From JAADEM01 sp965371855 (lineage in GTDB: Bacteria > Bacteroidota > Bacteroidia > Bacteroidales > Marinilabiliaceae): a DNA stretch of 23,484 nucleotides. The stretch covers positions 1 to 23,484 of the forward strand of contig CBDUZZ010000070.1 in the NCBI GenBank assembly GCA_965371855.1. The letters are read 5' to 3'. Position numbers and translations under genes: made by a program. Below, one piece after another: positions 1 to 7,425 of this stretch (position 1 is its first letter; each line of letters opens with the position of its first letter). A model generated the notes under the pieces. It made no database searches. It was not told the origin of the DNA and was given only the letters and a program-made list of their open reading frames with translations.

Positions 1-72
1 CGAGGTAGCTCAGCTGGTTAGAGCGCAGGATTCATAATCCTGAGGTCGGGCGTTCAAGTCGCCCTCTCGGTA
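1..72 (+). tRNA. tRNA with CAT anticodon (probably elongator Met), 5' end cut
   Basis: A cloverleaf can be folded by eye. The D arm is gctc/gagc at 8-24. The anticodon stem cagga/tcctg encloses loop ttcataa, with anticodon CAT at 33-35. The T stem gggcg/cgccc encloses ttcaagt. The 3' acceptor strand tctcggt is at 65-71 and the discriminator A at 72. Only five bases of the 5' acceptor strand are present, so about two bases lie before the window. CCA is not encoded. The anticodon stem lacks the three G-C pairs of initiator tRNA, so this is elongator Met or, less likely, the CAT-anticodon tRNA-Ile that is modified to lysidine. Confidence 0.9.
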
Positions 73-73
73 C

Positions 74-108
74 AAAAGGGAACAGAAGAAATTCTGTTCC
101 CTTTTTTT
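74..108 (+). terminator. Intrinsic terminator after the tRNA
   Basis: A perfect 10-bp stem, gggaacagaa (78-87) with ttctgttccc (92-101), encloses the loop gaaa and is followed by seven T. The flanking A run at 74-77 can pair with the T run, so it may also work on the other strand. It lies two bases after the tRNA. Confidence 0.9.
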
Positions 109-209
109 GTATAAAAAAGAAACGTTTCTTATTATTATTGAAAATAAGTCAAGAATTTCTTATCTTACCCTTTTTAGTAAATTCTATTTTAATATAAAGT
201 TAGGCCATC

Positions 210-899
210 ATGTTGGAAACATTCGGAAGTATAATTAAAGAAGAGCAGGTCGTAACAATAGAAAAAGGTATTCTTCCCAATACTTTTGTTCTTGAGAATC
301 TTGGCTCTTTCCCGGGGTATTATGGTGCAAATTTTACGTCACAAGAAAAACCTGATACGATTTTCTTGATAACCGGTAAGAAGCATTCCACAGAAGAAAT
401 ATTACGTATTACATACGAAATAAAGAAAGGAACGGGTATAGAGTTTGAAGGTTCACCTGCTTCTATAAACATTTATAATAATGGTTATAATGCTATTAGA
501 GTGCGTAATATGAAAGGGGTAGAGGATATTGCCGAGATTCAGGAGAGTTATATTGATTATGGTATTTTGTTTGCAAAATTGAAACGCATTGAAGGTGTTG
601 CAGTAATTCAAGTAAAAAAGATATTTAAAGTTAGTCGTGTAACGGATGAAATTTTAAAAGATGAAGAACAGGATATGTACTATCTGAAAATTGACAGGCA
701 ACTTTCCTGGGGGTATTTTAAAAAAACAACCATTCAGGTAAGAAATAACATTAGTCTTCCTGCTTTTGACGCAGCATTAGGTGTATTATATGGTTCTGAT
801 ATTCTGGATTTAATTCGTATTTATTCAAAAACAATTACAATTGATGAGCTGCAGATGTTGCATGATAAATATAAGGAGATAATTAGGAAATCATTTTAG
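210..899 (+). CDS. Conserved-looking hypothetical protein, 229 aa
   Basis: I do not recognise a family. The protein is 229 residues and soluble, with no signal peptide or membrane segment and mixed alpha/beta composition. The N-terminus (about 1-60) reads like a beta-rich domain with G-S-F-P-G-Y-Y-G. The middle (60-130) alternates strands and helices. The C-terminus (190-229) is helical and charged. Codon use matches the neighbours, and the frame is clean over its whole length, so it is very likely a real gene. The start is the first ATG in the frame, at 210. It is followed 76 bp later by a START-like protein gene on the same strand and may be co-transcribed with it. No function can be assigned. 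Confidence 0.75.
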   Translation: MLETFGSIIKEEQVVTIEKGILPNTFVLENLGSFPGYYGANFTSQEKPDTIFLITGKKHSTEEILRITYEIKKGTGIEFEGSPASINIYNNGYNAIRVRNMKGVEDIAEIQESYIDYGILFAKLKRIEGVAVIQVKKIFKVSRVTDEILKDEEQDMYYLKIDRQLSWGYFKKTTIQVRNNISLPAFDAALGVLYGSDILDLIRIYSKTITIDELQMLHDKYKEIIRKSF

Positions 900-975
900 T
901 TATTTACTAATACAAGTTTCATTATTACAATAATTCTGTTATATTGTATCCATGAAATTTTAAATCTGTTAGATT

Positions 976-1356
976 ATGTCAAAAGAAAAATTTGAAATAG
1001 AATTTACAATAAATATTTCTCCAACTATTTTGTTTAATCGTTTAAGTTCGCCCAGTGGGCTTGCAGAATGGTTTGCCGATGATGTTAACCTTAACGGAAA
1101 AGTGTATACTTTTATCTGGGATGGTTCGAGTCAAGAGGCAGAACAGGTTCTTCGTAAAGAAAACAAGATGGTAAGGTATCATTGGCTCGATGATGATGAC
1201 CCGGATACATATTTTGAGTTTCGTATCAATGTTGACGAACTAACAAGTGATACTGCTTTGATGGTAATTGATTTTGCTGAACCTGATGAAAAAGAAGATG
1301 CTATTGAACTATGGACCCAGCAAGTGGAGTCGTTAAAGCATATACTTGGTGCATAG
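976..1356 (+). CDS. START-like domain protein (AHSA1/SRPBCC-type fold), 126 aa
   Basis: This is a small single-domain protein of the SRPBCC/START-like group found widely in Bacteroidota. The N-terminus begins with F-E-I-E-F-T-I-N-I-S-P followed by the helix S-S-P-S-G-L-A-E-W-F-A-D-D, the usual opening of an AHSA1-like helix-grip fold. Acidic strands and a C-terminal long helix (W-T-Q-Q-V-E-S-L-K-H-I-L) complete it. The length is typical for the family. There is no signal peptide, so it is probably cytoplasmic. The ligand is unknown; members of this fold bind hydrophobic molecules or act as Hsp90 co-chaperone-like proteins. The protein is strongly acidic. The family call rests on the sequence pattern, and the function is open. 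Confidence 0.85.
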   Translation: MSKEKFEIEFTINISPTILFNRLSSPSGLAEWFADDVNLNGKVYTFIWDGSSQEAEQVLRKENKMVRYHWLDDDDPDTYFEFRINVDELTSDTALMVIDFAEPDEKEDAIELWTQQVESLKHILGA

Positions 1357-1386
1357 TTATATATAATTTATTTACTCTATAATTTT

Positions 1387-1394
1387 TACCTTTG
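1387..1394 (+). promoter_or_regulatory. -7 promoter box upstream of the lptF-like gene
   Basis: TACCTTTG matches the Bacteroidota sigma-factor -7 consensus TAnnTTTG exactly and is followed by the common ca. It lies 55 bp before the TTG start at 1450, giving a leader of roughly 50 nt. No clear -33 TTTG is visible, so this is a partial match. Confidence 0.55.
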
Positions 1395-1449
1395 CACTTT
1401 AATTAATGGTTTTAAAAAGTATTAGAACCATTTTAGAAAGTATCTTAAA

Positions 1450-2928
1450 TTGAAGAAACTACATGTTTTTATACTGAAAAGTTATGCAGGACCACTCATA
1501 ATGACATTTTTTATTGCATTATTTATTTTAGTAATGCAATTTTTGTGGCAATATGTTGATGAGATGGTTGGTAAAGGGCTTGAGATGTCTGTGTTGGCAG
1601 AGTTAATGTTTTATGCTTCAGTACAAGTCATACCCATGGCACTTCCATTAGCAATTCTGTTATCTTCTTTAATGACTTTTGGGAATATGGGAGAGAACTA
1701 TGAGTTGATAGCAATAAAGTCTGCCGGAATTTCTTTGCAAAAAATAATGATGCCTTTGATTATTTTAATCATCTTAATTTCTGTTGGTGCTTTTTGGTTC
1801 TCTAATAATATGCTTCCTGTGGCTAACCTCAAATTTTATTCTCTGTTTTGGGATGTAAGAATGGCAAAGCCGGAATTTGATATAAAAGAGAAGATATTTT
1901 ATAACGGTATAGAAGATATCAGCATTAAAATTCAAGAAAAAAATAAAACCAGCAATATGTTGTATGGTTTAATGATTTATGATCATAGTGACAGATCAAA
2001 CCGCAACAGCAATGTTACGATTGCAGATTCCGGTACTCTCGAGTTTTCTGATGACAAACGCTATCTTACATTAGAATTACTGAACGGCATCAGGTATGAT
2101 GAAAAAGTTAATGATAAAAAAGGCAGATTGCGTGATCGAGATAAACAAATGTTCAGAATCGATAAATTTTCTAAAGAAGTTGTTACGAAAGAAATGGACG
2201 GATACAGCTTTTCAAGGAGGGATGAAGGCCGGTTTAAGAGTAACTACAAAATGAAAAATCTTAAGCAATTAGAGACTGACGAGGATTCTTTGTTTAGGGA
2301 ACGGAAAAAAAAGATTGATGGTTTATTAAAACAGACTGAAGGATTTAATTTTTCTAAGGCAAGGTACGCCTATCGCAAGAAAAATGATATGGAATTGAGA
2401 GTTATAGATTCTATTTCGGAAACGCTAAGTATTGATAGCCTGTATCGTAACATGAGATATGACCGGAAAGTATTGGTTCTTGAATCATCACTGAGAAGAG
2501 CTCGTGAGAACAAACAAGTTATAGATAATCAGTTCAGAACAATTAATACAGATGATAGAAGGATTATTCGTTATCAAATGGAAAGACACAAGAAATTTAC
2601 GCTTTCTTTTGCATGTTTTATATTCTTTTTTATAGGGGCACCACTTGGGGCAATTATCCGTAAAGGTGGGTTGGGAATGCCTGTTGTTGTTTCAATTCTG
2701 TTCTTTATAGTGTATTATATTATCGATACTTTTGGACAGAAAATGGCACGTGAAGCAATATGGCATGTATGGCAGGGAATGTGGTTGTCTTCATTCATAT
2801 TATGGCCAATAGGTATTTTTCTTACTTATAAGTCAGCTACAGACTCAACTTTACTTAGTTCAGATGCTTACATAATATTCTTCAAAAAGCTTTTAAAACT
2901 AAACAAAAAGGATTTAGAAGAAAATTAA
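1450..2928 (+). CDS. LptF/LptG-family (YjgP/YjgQ) permease
   Basis: This is an inner-membrane subunit of the lipopolysaccharide export machine. LptF/LptG partner with the LptB ATPase to pull LPS from the inner membrane toward the outer membrane. The N-terminus carries the family start K-K-L-H-V-F-I-L-K-S-Y-A-G-P and three membrane segments within residues 15-120. A periplasmic region of about 260 residues follows (roughly 125-385). Three more membrane segments lie at about 388-470, including the conserved F-F-I-G-A-P-L-G-A-I-I-R-K-G-G-L-G. At 492 residues its periplasmic part is larger than in proteobacterial homologues (about 360), as is usual in Bacteroidota. The start is TTG at 1450; the first in-frame ATG (1501) would cut into the first membrane helix and lose the conserved start. 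RibBA follows after 90 bp. Confidence 0.9.
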   Translation: MKKLHVFILKSYAGPLIMTFFIALFILVMQFLWQYVDEMVGKGLEMSVLAELMFYASVQVIPMALPLAILLSSLMTFGNMGENYELIAIKSAGISLQKIMMPLIILIILISVGAFWFSNNMLPVANLKFYSLFWDVRMAKPEFDIKEKIFYNGIEDISIKIQEKNKTSNMLYGLMIYDHSDRSNRNSNVTIADSGTLEFSDDKRYLTLELLNGIRYDEKVNDKKGRLRDRDKQMFRIDKFSKEVVTKEMDGYSFSRRDEGRFKSNYKMKNLKQLETDEDSLFRERKKKIDGLLKQTEGFNFSKARYAYRKKNDMELRVIDSISETLSIDSLYRNMRYDRKVLVLESSLRRARENKQVIDNQFRTINTDDRRIIRYQMERHKKFTLSFACFIFFFIGAPLGAIIRKGGLGMPVVVSILFFIVYYIIDTFGQKMAREAIWHVWQGMWLSSFILWPIGIFLTYKSATDSTLLSSDAYIIFFKKLLKLNKKDLEEN

Positions 2929-2970
2929 ATTTACTATCTAATTTCATAAGTTCTGCATGCTTTTTTTAAC

Positions 2971-2978
2971 TAATTTTG
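2971..2978 (+). promoter_or_regulatory. -7 promoter box upstream of ribBA
   Basis: TAATTTTG matches TAnnTTTG exactly and stands 40 bp before the ribBA ATG. A -33 element is not clear. The short leader leaves no room for an FMN riboswitch, and none is seen. Confidence 0.5.
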
Positions 2979-3018
2979 TAATTCTTTATTTATTAAGGAT
3001 TAGATAAACTACTATTAT

Positions 3019-4263
3019 ATGTCGAAAGATCAGGAAATCAAACTAAATACAATTGACGAAGCTATTGAAGCTATTCGTAATGGGGAATTGATAATTGTTG
3101 TGGATGATGAAGATCGTGAAAATGAAGGTGATTTCATTGCTGCAGCTGAACTTGTTACACCTGAGAAGGTGAATTTTATGGCTAAGAACGGACGAGGACT
3201 CATTTGTACACCATTAACCGAGCAGCGCTGTGACGAGTTAGAGCTGGAACTTATGGTGGGAAAAAATACAAGTATGCATGCCACTCCGTTTACCGTTTCG
3301 GTTGATCTGCTTGGGCATGGTTGCACTACTGGAATCTCTGCTTCCGACAGATCTAAAACAATTAAGTCTCTATGCGAATCAGCTACTACACCTGAAGAAC
3401 TTGGGCGTCCCGGTCATATATTTCCCTTAAAAGCCAAAACTCGTGGAGTATTGCGGCGTGCCGGTCATACCGAGGCTGCCGTTGATATGGCTCGTTTGGC
3501 AGGATTGTATCCGGCAGGTGTTTTGGTTGAGATAATGAATGATGATGGTTCGATGGCACGGCTGCCTGAACTGATGAAAATTGCAAAAAAAATTAATCTT
3601 AAGATTGTTACTATCAAAGACCTTATTGCTTATAGGTTGAAGAAAGAGAGTTTGATTATTAAAGGTGTAGAAGTGAACCTTCCTACTGAGCACGGTCATT
3701 TCAGGTTTATTCCTTTCAAACAGAAATCAAACGGGTTGGAGCATATGGCACTTTTAAAAGGAGAGTGGACCGAAGATGAATCTGTTTTAGTTCGGGTGCA
3801 TTCAAGCTGTATAACCGGAGATATATTTGGTTCATTAAGATGTGAATGTGGTGATCAGCTTCATTTTGCTATGGAGTCGATAGAGAAAGAGGGTAAGGGT
3901 GTTATCGTTTATATGAATCAGGAAGGACGGGGTATAGGTTTGATGAATAAAATTAAAGCTTACAAGCTTCAGGAAGAGGGGCTTGATACTGTTGAAGCTA
4001 ACGAAAAGTTAGGGTTTGATGCTGATGAAAGAGATTATGGAGTAGGTGCTCAGATATTAAGGGAGCTGGGTGTTAAAAAGATGAGGCTAATGACTAATAA
4101 CCCGGTTAAAAGAATTGGTCTTGAAGGATATGGTCTTGAAATTACTGAGATAATACCCATTGAGATTGAACCAAATCCTTATAATGAGTTTTATATGAAA
4201 ACTAAACATGAGAGAATGGGGCATAAATTACAGTTCTTTAATTATGATAAAAAGAAAGGGTAG
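3019..4263 (+). CDS. ribBA: Bifunctional 3,4-dihydroxy-2-butanone-4-phosphate synthase / GTP cyclohydrolase II
   Basis: This fused enzyme catalyses both entry reactions of riboflavin synthesis: ribulose 5-phosphate to 3,4-dihydroxy-2-butanone 4-phosphate, and GTP to the diaminopyrimidine precursor. Residues 1 to about 208 are the RibB domain, with the acidic metal/substrate loop D-D-E-D-R-E-N-E-G-D at 29-38 and R-R-A-G-H-T-E-A downstream. Residues about 215-414 are the RibA domain. It has zinc ligands C264, C275 and C277 in H-S-S-C-I-T-G-D-I-F-G-S-L-R-C-E-C-G, then G-F-D-A-D-E-R-D-Y-G and T-N-N-P-V-K-R. The length (414) is normal and all key residues are present, so both activities are expected. 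It follows the LptF-family gene, and the 3' end faces anmK convergently across a strong hairpin. Confidence 0.96.
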   Translation: MSKDQEIKLNTIDEAIEAIRNGELIIVVDDEDRENEGDFIAAAELVTPEKVNFMAKNGRGLICTPLTEQRCDELELELMVGKNTSMHATPFTVSVDLLGHGCTTGISASDRSKTIKSLCESATTPEELGRPGHIFPLKAKTRGVLRRAGHTEAAVDMARLAGLYPAGVLVEIMNDDGSMARLPELMKIAKKINLKIVTIKDLIAYRLKKESLIIKGVEVNLPTEHGHFRFIPFKQKSNGLEHMALLKGEWTEDESVLVRVHSSCITGDIFGSLRCECGDQLHFAMESIEKEGKGVIVYMNQEGRGIGLMNKIKAYKLQEEGLDTVEANEKLGFDADERDYGVGAQILRELGVKKMRLMTNNPVKRIGLEGYGLEITEIIPIEIEPNPYNEFYMKTKHERMGHKLQFFNYDKKKG

Positions 4264-4304
4264 TGATAGTTTTTTTAGAGTAGTGGGAATAAATAGTTCC
4301 ATTA

Positions 4305-4348
4305 TTGATTAACTGATTAATCGAGTAATCGATTCATCAGTTAATCAA
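4305..4348. repeat. Long near-perfect hairpin between convergent genes
   Basis: The left arm is 4305-4324 and the right arm 4329-4348, with loop gtaa. There are 13 outer pairs, one mismatch (T4318 against C4335) and 6 inner pairs (aatcga/tcgatt). It sits between the stop codons of ribBA and anmK and could terminate transcription from either side, although neither end has a clean T tract. Its words (gattaactgat, atcagttaatc) resemble those in the hairpin at 21232-21269. Confidence 0.75.
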
Positions 4349-4368
4349 ATCTTCAAATTCTCAACAAT

Positions 4369-5457
4369 TTAGATAAGATGTACAATTCCTGAGCTGCTAT
4401 CTTGTTTTGCTCCTGTAACTGATGAGAGACAATTGGGCATTTCAAGAATTCTTAGAACTCCTAAGTATGCAAAGCCAACAGCTTCTTTGAAATCAACAAT
4501 GGTGTTATCAGGTATTATTAATTCTTTATGAAATTTATTTTTAATTAATGATATAAGATAACTGTTTTTTACCCCGCCTCCTGTAAAAAGAGCTTTGTTT
4601 ACGTTATGACTATTCAGGTCTGAACTGATACGGTTTGCCACATGCTTATAAAAAGTCGCCATAATACTCTCTGTTTTGTGGTTTGCGTATTTGTCAATCA
4701 AGGGCCATACTTTATTATCCAGCCACTCTGTTCCTAATGATTTTGGAGGAGTAAGTTTGTAATAGTCTAATCTTTCCAATTCTTCAAGTAATTTATCTAT
4801 AAGCTTTCCCGACCGGCCCTTGTCACCACCTTTGTCATAATCCATCCCGAATGAGCGTGCCAACTTGTTAAGTACAGTATTTACGGGACAAATATCCCAG
4901 GCTTTTCTTTCTTTTCCTATGTCAAGTGAGATATTTGCAAATCCACCAATATTTATGCATGCATCATATTCACCAAACAGGTCGCGATCCACTATAGGTA
5001 TTAACGGAGCACCCTGTCCACCCATAACGATGTCGAGAGACCTGAAGTCCGATATGGTTGTGATGCCTGTAGTTGCTGCAATAATAGCCCCATCTCCTAT
5101 TTGGAAATTAATTTTTTTTTCAGGTTCGTGAAATATAGTGTGACCGTGTGAAGCAATAATATCAACTTTAGCGTTTTGAGATTTCAGGAATCTGTTAACT
5201 TGTTCTCCTGTCCATTTACCGTATTCACGATGAAGCTCAATGAATCTATACGCAGAAAGAGAGCCTGCTGACTGGAGCCGTTTTATCAGGACGTTGTCAT
5301 ATTTTATTGTTGTTGCATGAATTATTTCAAATTTCCATAAATCTTCTTTGTAGAAGCGGCATAAGGCTATATCCAATCCGTCCAGCGATGTTCCTGACAT
5401 CAAGCCAATAGCTGTGATTTGTTTAACCTTATTAAAACCATTTTGAAACAATTCCAT
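4369..5457 (-). CDS. anmK: Anhydro-N-acetylmuramic acid kinase
   Basis: AnmK hydrolyses and phosphorylates 1,6-anhydro-MurNAc, released during peptidoglycan turnover, to MurNAc 6-phosphate, feeding cell-wall recycling in the cytoplasm. The family signature G-L-M-S-G-T-S-L-D-G-L-D-I-A is at about residues 18-31. H-G-H-T-I-F-H and Q-I-G-D-G follow, then G-Q-G-A-P-L-I-P, G-G-F-A-N-I-S and T-G-G-G-V-K-N of the ASKHA ATPase fold. At 362 residues the length fits the family. The start at 5457 gives a short, variable N-terminus before the signature. It is divergent from the pseudogene at 5526 and convergent with ribBA. Confidence 0.95.
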   Translation of the reverse strand: MELFQNGFNKVKQITAIGLMSGTSLDGLDIALCRFYKEDLWKFEIIHATTIKYDNVLIKRLQSAGSLSAYRFIELHREYGKWTGEQVNRFLKSQNAKVDIIASHGHTIFHEPEKKINFQIGDGAIIAATTGITTISDFRSLDIVMGGQGAPLIPIVDRDLFGEYDACINIGGFANISLDIGKERKAWDICPVNTVLNKLARSFGMDYDKGGDKGRSGKLIDKLLEELERLDYYKLTPPKSLGTEWLDNKVWPLIDKYANHKTESIMATFYKHVANRISSDLNSHNVNKALFTGGGVKNSYLISLIKNKFHKELIIPDNTIVDFKEAVGFAYLGVLRILEMPNCLSSVTGAKQDSSSGIVHLI

Positions 5458-5525
5458 TATTTAATGTGTTTTGATTATAAATATGTTGTAAATTTAGGAA
5501 ACTGAATCATTAAATACATAAAAAA

Positions 5526-5868
5526 ATGTCAGATATATCAACAACTTACATGGGAATTTCTCTTAAGTCACCAATAATTGCAGCAAGCTCCAGTTTAACA
5601 AATTCAGTTGACAACATTAAAGCTTTGGCTGATAATGGAGTGGGGGCAGTAGTTCTAAAATCTTTGTTTGAGGAAGAGATAGTTATTGAGTTAGAAAAAG
5701 ATATGAATAAAATGTTGACTGAGAATCATCTTTATCCTGAGACAGTGGATGGATAATAACAATTTTAAGACACTGGATCAGTTCCGTGGAAAACTAAGTC
5801 AGTCAAACATATCTAACCCTGCAGGCTATCTGCGTTTTCAGTTTATGAAGCATATCAATGAGAAGTGA
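5526..5868 (+). pseudogene. Dihydroorotate dehydrogenase-like gene with large internal deletion
   Basis: The open part (5526-5756, 76 residues) matches the N-terminus of the roughly 325-residue dihydroorotate dehydrogenase-like protein of Bacteroidota: T-T-Y-M-G-I-S-L-K-S-P-I-I-A-A-S-S-S-L-T, then V-V-L-K-S-L-F-E-E-E-I. It stops abruptly at TAA. In another frame, from about 5743 to the TGA at 5868, the sequence reads Q-W-M-D-N-N-N-F-K-T-L-D-Q-F-R-G-K-L-S and on to M-K-H-I-N-E-K, which is the C-terminus of the same family. About 210 codons in between are missing, including the core of the TIM barrel with the flavin and substrate sites. The two ends meet near gtggatgga. No active enzyme can result. 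The family assignment and deletion size are from memory of the family. Confidence 0.85.
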
Positions 5869-5888
5869 ATTTGGGGATAGGAGATGAG

Positions 5889-5950
5889 TACAAGGTAAAA
5901 GGTACAAGGTAAAAGGTACAAGGTACAAGGTACAAGGTACAAGGTAAAAG
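5889..5950. repeat. Tandem 7-bp repeat, about nine units
   Basis: Units tacaagg and taaaagg follow one another in the order C, A, C, A, C, C, C, C, A (C = tacaagg, A = taaaagg; the last is one base short). The array starts 20 bp after the pseudogene's last stop codon and ends 116 bp before fmt. A single position (C or A) differs between units, as expected for slippage. No coding or hairpin role is seen. Confidence 0.95.
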
Positions 5951-6066
5951 AGTAATTAATTGAAGCCAACTCCTCAAAATAATATTTAGCTCTGATTTTA
6001 ACCAGATGTCGGTTCTCTGATTATGGGTATGTAACCATTTTCGGTTATCTTTACAAAAATTATTTT

Positions 6067-7065
6067 ATGAATTATATCGATGATTCCTATAAGCCTAAGT
6101 CATTAAAAGAGAAGTTACGAATAATATTTATGGGCACTCCTGATTTTGCTGTGGAGAGCTTAAAAATGCTTGTAGATAATAATTTTAATATTGTTGGTGT
6201 AATAACCGCCCCGGATAAACCTGCAGGTCGTGGACAAAAAATCAGGAAGTCGTCTGTTAAAGTTTACGCTGAATCACAAGACCTCCACATACTGCAACCA
6301 ACGAATCTTAAAGACTCTTTTTTTTTAGACGAGCTGAAATCGTTAAAGGCAGATCTACAGATAATTGTTGCTTTTAGGATGTTACCCGAAGCAGTATGGA
6401 ATATGCCACTGATGGGTACTTTTAATCTTCATGCATCGCTGTTGCCTCAATACAGGGGTGCTGCACCTATTAATTGGGCTGTGATTAACGGGGAGAAGGA
6501 AACAGGAGTAACAACTTTCTTTCTTCAGCATGAGATTGATACAGGCAACATAATACTGCAGGAGAAGGTTAAGATAGGGCCGAATGATAATGCCGGAGTT
6601 ATTCACGACAGACTTATGGTAACCGGTGCCAAACTGGTATTGAAAACTGTAAATTTTATTGCTGAAGGTAAAACAGATGAAATACCCCAAGAGCAGGTCA
6701 AAAACAGTGAGCAATTAAAATCAGCACCTAAGATTTTTAAAAATGATTGTCGCATTGATTGGACACTGCCGGCAGGTGTTGTTCATAATAAGATTCGTGG
6801 GCTGTCACCCTATCCTGCTTCCTGGACAGAGGTCGAGTTGGCTGATGGGAAGAGTATTCCGGTAAAAGTGTACGAGTCTGAGCTTCTGACTGAGGAACTC
6901 TTGTCTCCGGGTGAAACAGATTCAGATGGAAAAAACTATTTGAAGATAGGCACCGGTTCAGGTTGCATAAGTATTAAAAGGCTTCAAGTAGCAGGAAAAA
7001 AACAGATGTCTGTTGCCGATTTTTTGAGAGGGTTTGATGTCAAAACTATTACCCGGGTCGTTTAA
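6067..7065 (+). CDS. fmt: Methionyl-tRNA formyltransferase
   Basis: The enzyme transfers a formyl group from 10-formyl-tetrahydrofolate to initiator Met-tRNA. The N-terminal catalytic domain opens with R-I-I-F-M-G-T-P-D-F-A at residue 18. The catalytic residues N120, H122 (F-N-L-H-A-S-L-L-P) and D158 (E-I-D-T-G-N-I) are present. These are offset by 14 from the E. coli numbering, so this protein has a short N-terminal extension. The C-terminal tRNA-binding domain starts near residue 220 (W-T-L-P-A-G-V-V-H-N-K-I-R-G-L-S-P-Y-P). No closer in-frame ATG exists before the conserved start, so the ATG at 6067 is preferred. TATCTTTA at 6046-6053 is one base off a -7 box. The length of 332 is slightly above the usual 310-325. 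Confidence 0.95.
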   Translation: MNYIDDSYKPKSLKEKLRIIFMGTPDFAVESLKMLVDNNFNIVGVITAPDKPAGRGQKIRKSSVKVYAESQDLHILQPTNLKDSFFLDELKSLKADLQIIVAFRMLPEAVWNMPLMGTFNLHASLLPQYRGAAPINWAVINGEKETGVTTFFLQHEIDTGNIILQEKVKIGPNDNAGVIHDRLMVTGAKLVLKTVNFIAEGKTDEIPQEQVKNSEQLKSAPKIFKNDCRIDWTLPAGVVHNKIRGLSPYPASWTEVELADGKSIPVKVYESELLTEELLSPGETDSDGKNYLKIGTGSGCISIKRLQVAGKKQMSVADFLRGFDVKTITRVV

Positions 7066-7155
7066 TGCTTCACTGTGTCGAATTTTGTGGGTAAATCATT
7101 TAATTTATTAAATGACTACCCGGATCGTTGCCTAATCCGCAAATTGATTTTCCCT

Positions 7156-7218
7156 GTTAACCCCGACCCTATAGGGAGCAGTGACAATCAATTCGCTCCC
7201 TATAGGGTCGGGGTTAAC
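7156..7218. repeat. Perfect 24-bp inverted repeat with 15-nt spacer
   Basis: Arms 7156-7179 and 7195-7218 are exact reverse complements; each starts or ends with gttaac and contains the self-complementary ccctataggg. The arms are much more GC-rich than the surroundings. The spacer ends in atcaattc, whose complement gaattgat directly follows the right arm, allowing an alternative fold. There is no T tract after either arm, which argues against a plain terminator. It resembles a mobile palindromic (REP/MITE-like) unit. Confidence 0.85.
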
Positions 7219-7350
7219 GAATTGATATTTAGAGCTATTTGTCATGTTTAGGTAGTAATACGGATAACCATAATTTATTATTTACTCAATTCATTTCTTC
7301 TCCATGCATTTTGGAGAAGTGCCGGGGAGCGTATTGGTATAAATGGTAAG

Positions 7351-7376
7351 AAAAAGCAAGAATACCAATGCTTTTT
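7351..7376. terminator. Possible intrinsic terminator between convergent genes
   Basis: An 8-bp stem, aaaaagca (7351-7358) with tgcttttt (7369-7376), has A on one side and T on the other, so it could end transcription in either direction. It lies 50 bp past the glucosaminidase stop on the minus strand. The stem is weak, so this is only a candidate. Confidence 0.4.
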
Positions 7377-7425
7377 AGAATGCCCGTTTTTCTGAATATC
7401 ATCAAGTAAACAAATCAACAAATCA

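Larger units (their letters stand above)
7066..7425. other. Gene-free stretch of 360 bp filled with hairpins
   Basis: The gap between the convergent fmt and glucosaminidase genes holds five inverted repeats in a row. They are an imperfect hairpin around tcatttaat/attaaatga just after fmt, the long inverted repeat at 7156-7218, cttctcca/tggagaag (7297-7319), attggtat/ataccaat (7333-7369) and the overlapping aaaaagca/tgcttttt (7351-7376). No open frame of note and no RNA gene was recognised. Some of these are probably terminators for the two genes. Confidence 0.7.

Noticed and set aside
2929..3018. Possible FMN riboswitch before ribBA
   Set aside because: The gap is only 90 bp with a -7 box 40 bp from the start codon; the conserved FMN aptamer words are not seen.
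3030..3699. Three open frames antisense to ribBA (66-98 aa)
   Set aside because: They mirror the strongly conserved RibBA frame, have no family resemblance or promoter, and are best explained by codon composition.
5889..5950. CRISPR-like array
   Set aside because: Units are 7 bp with no spacers; this is a simple tandem repeat.
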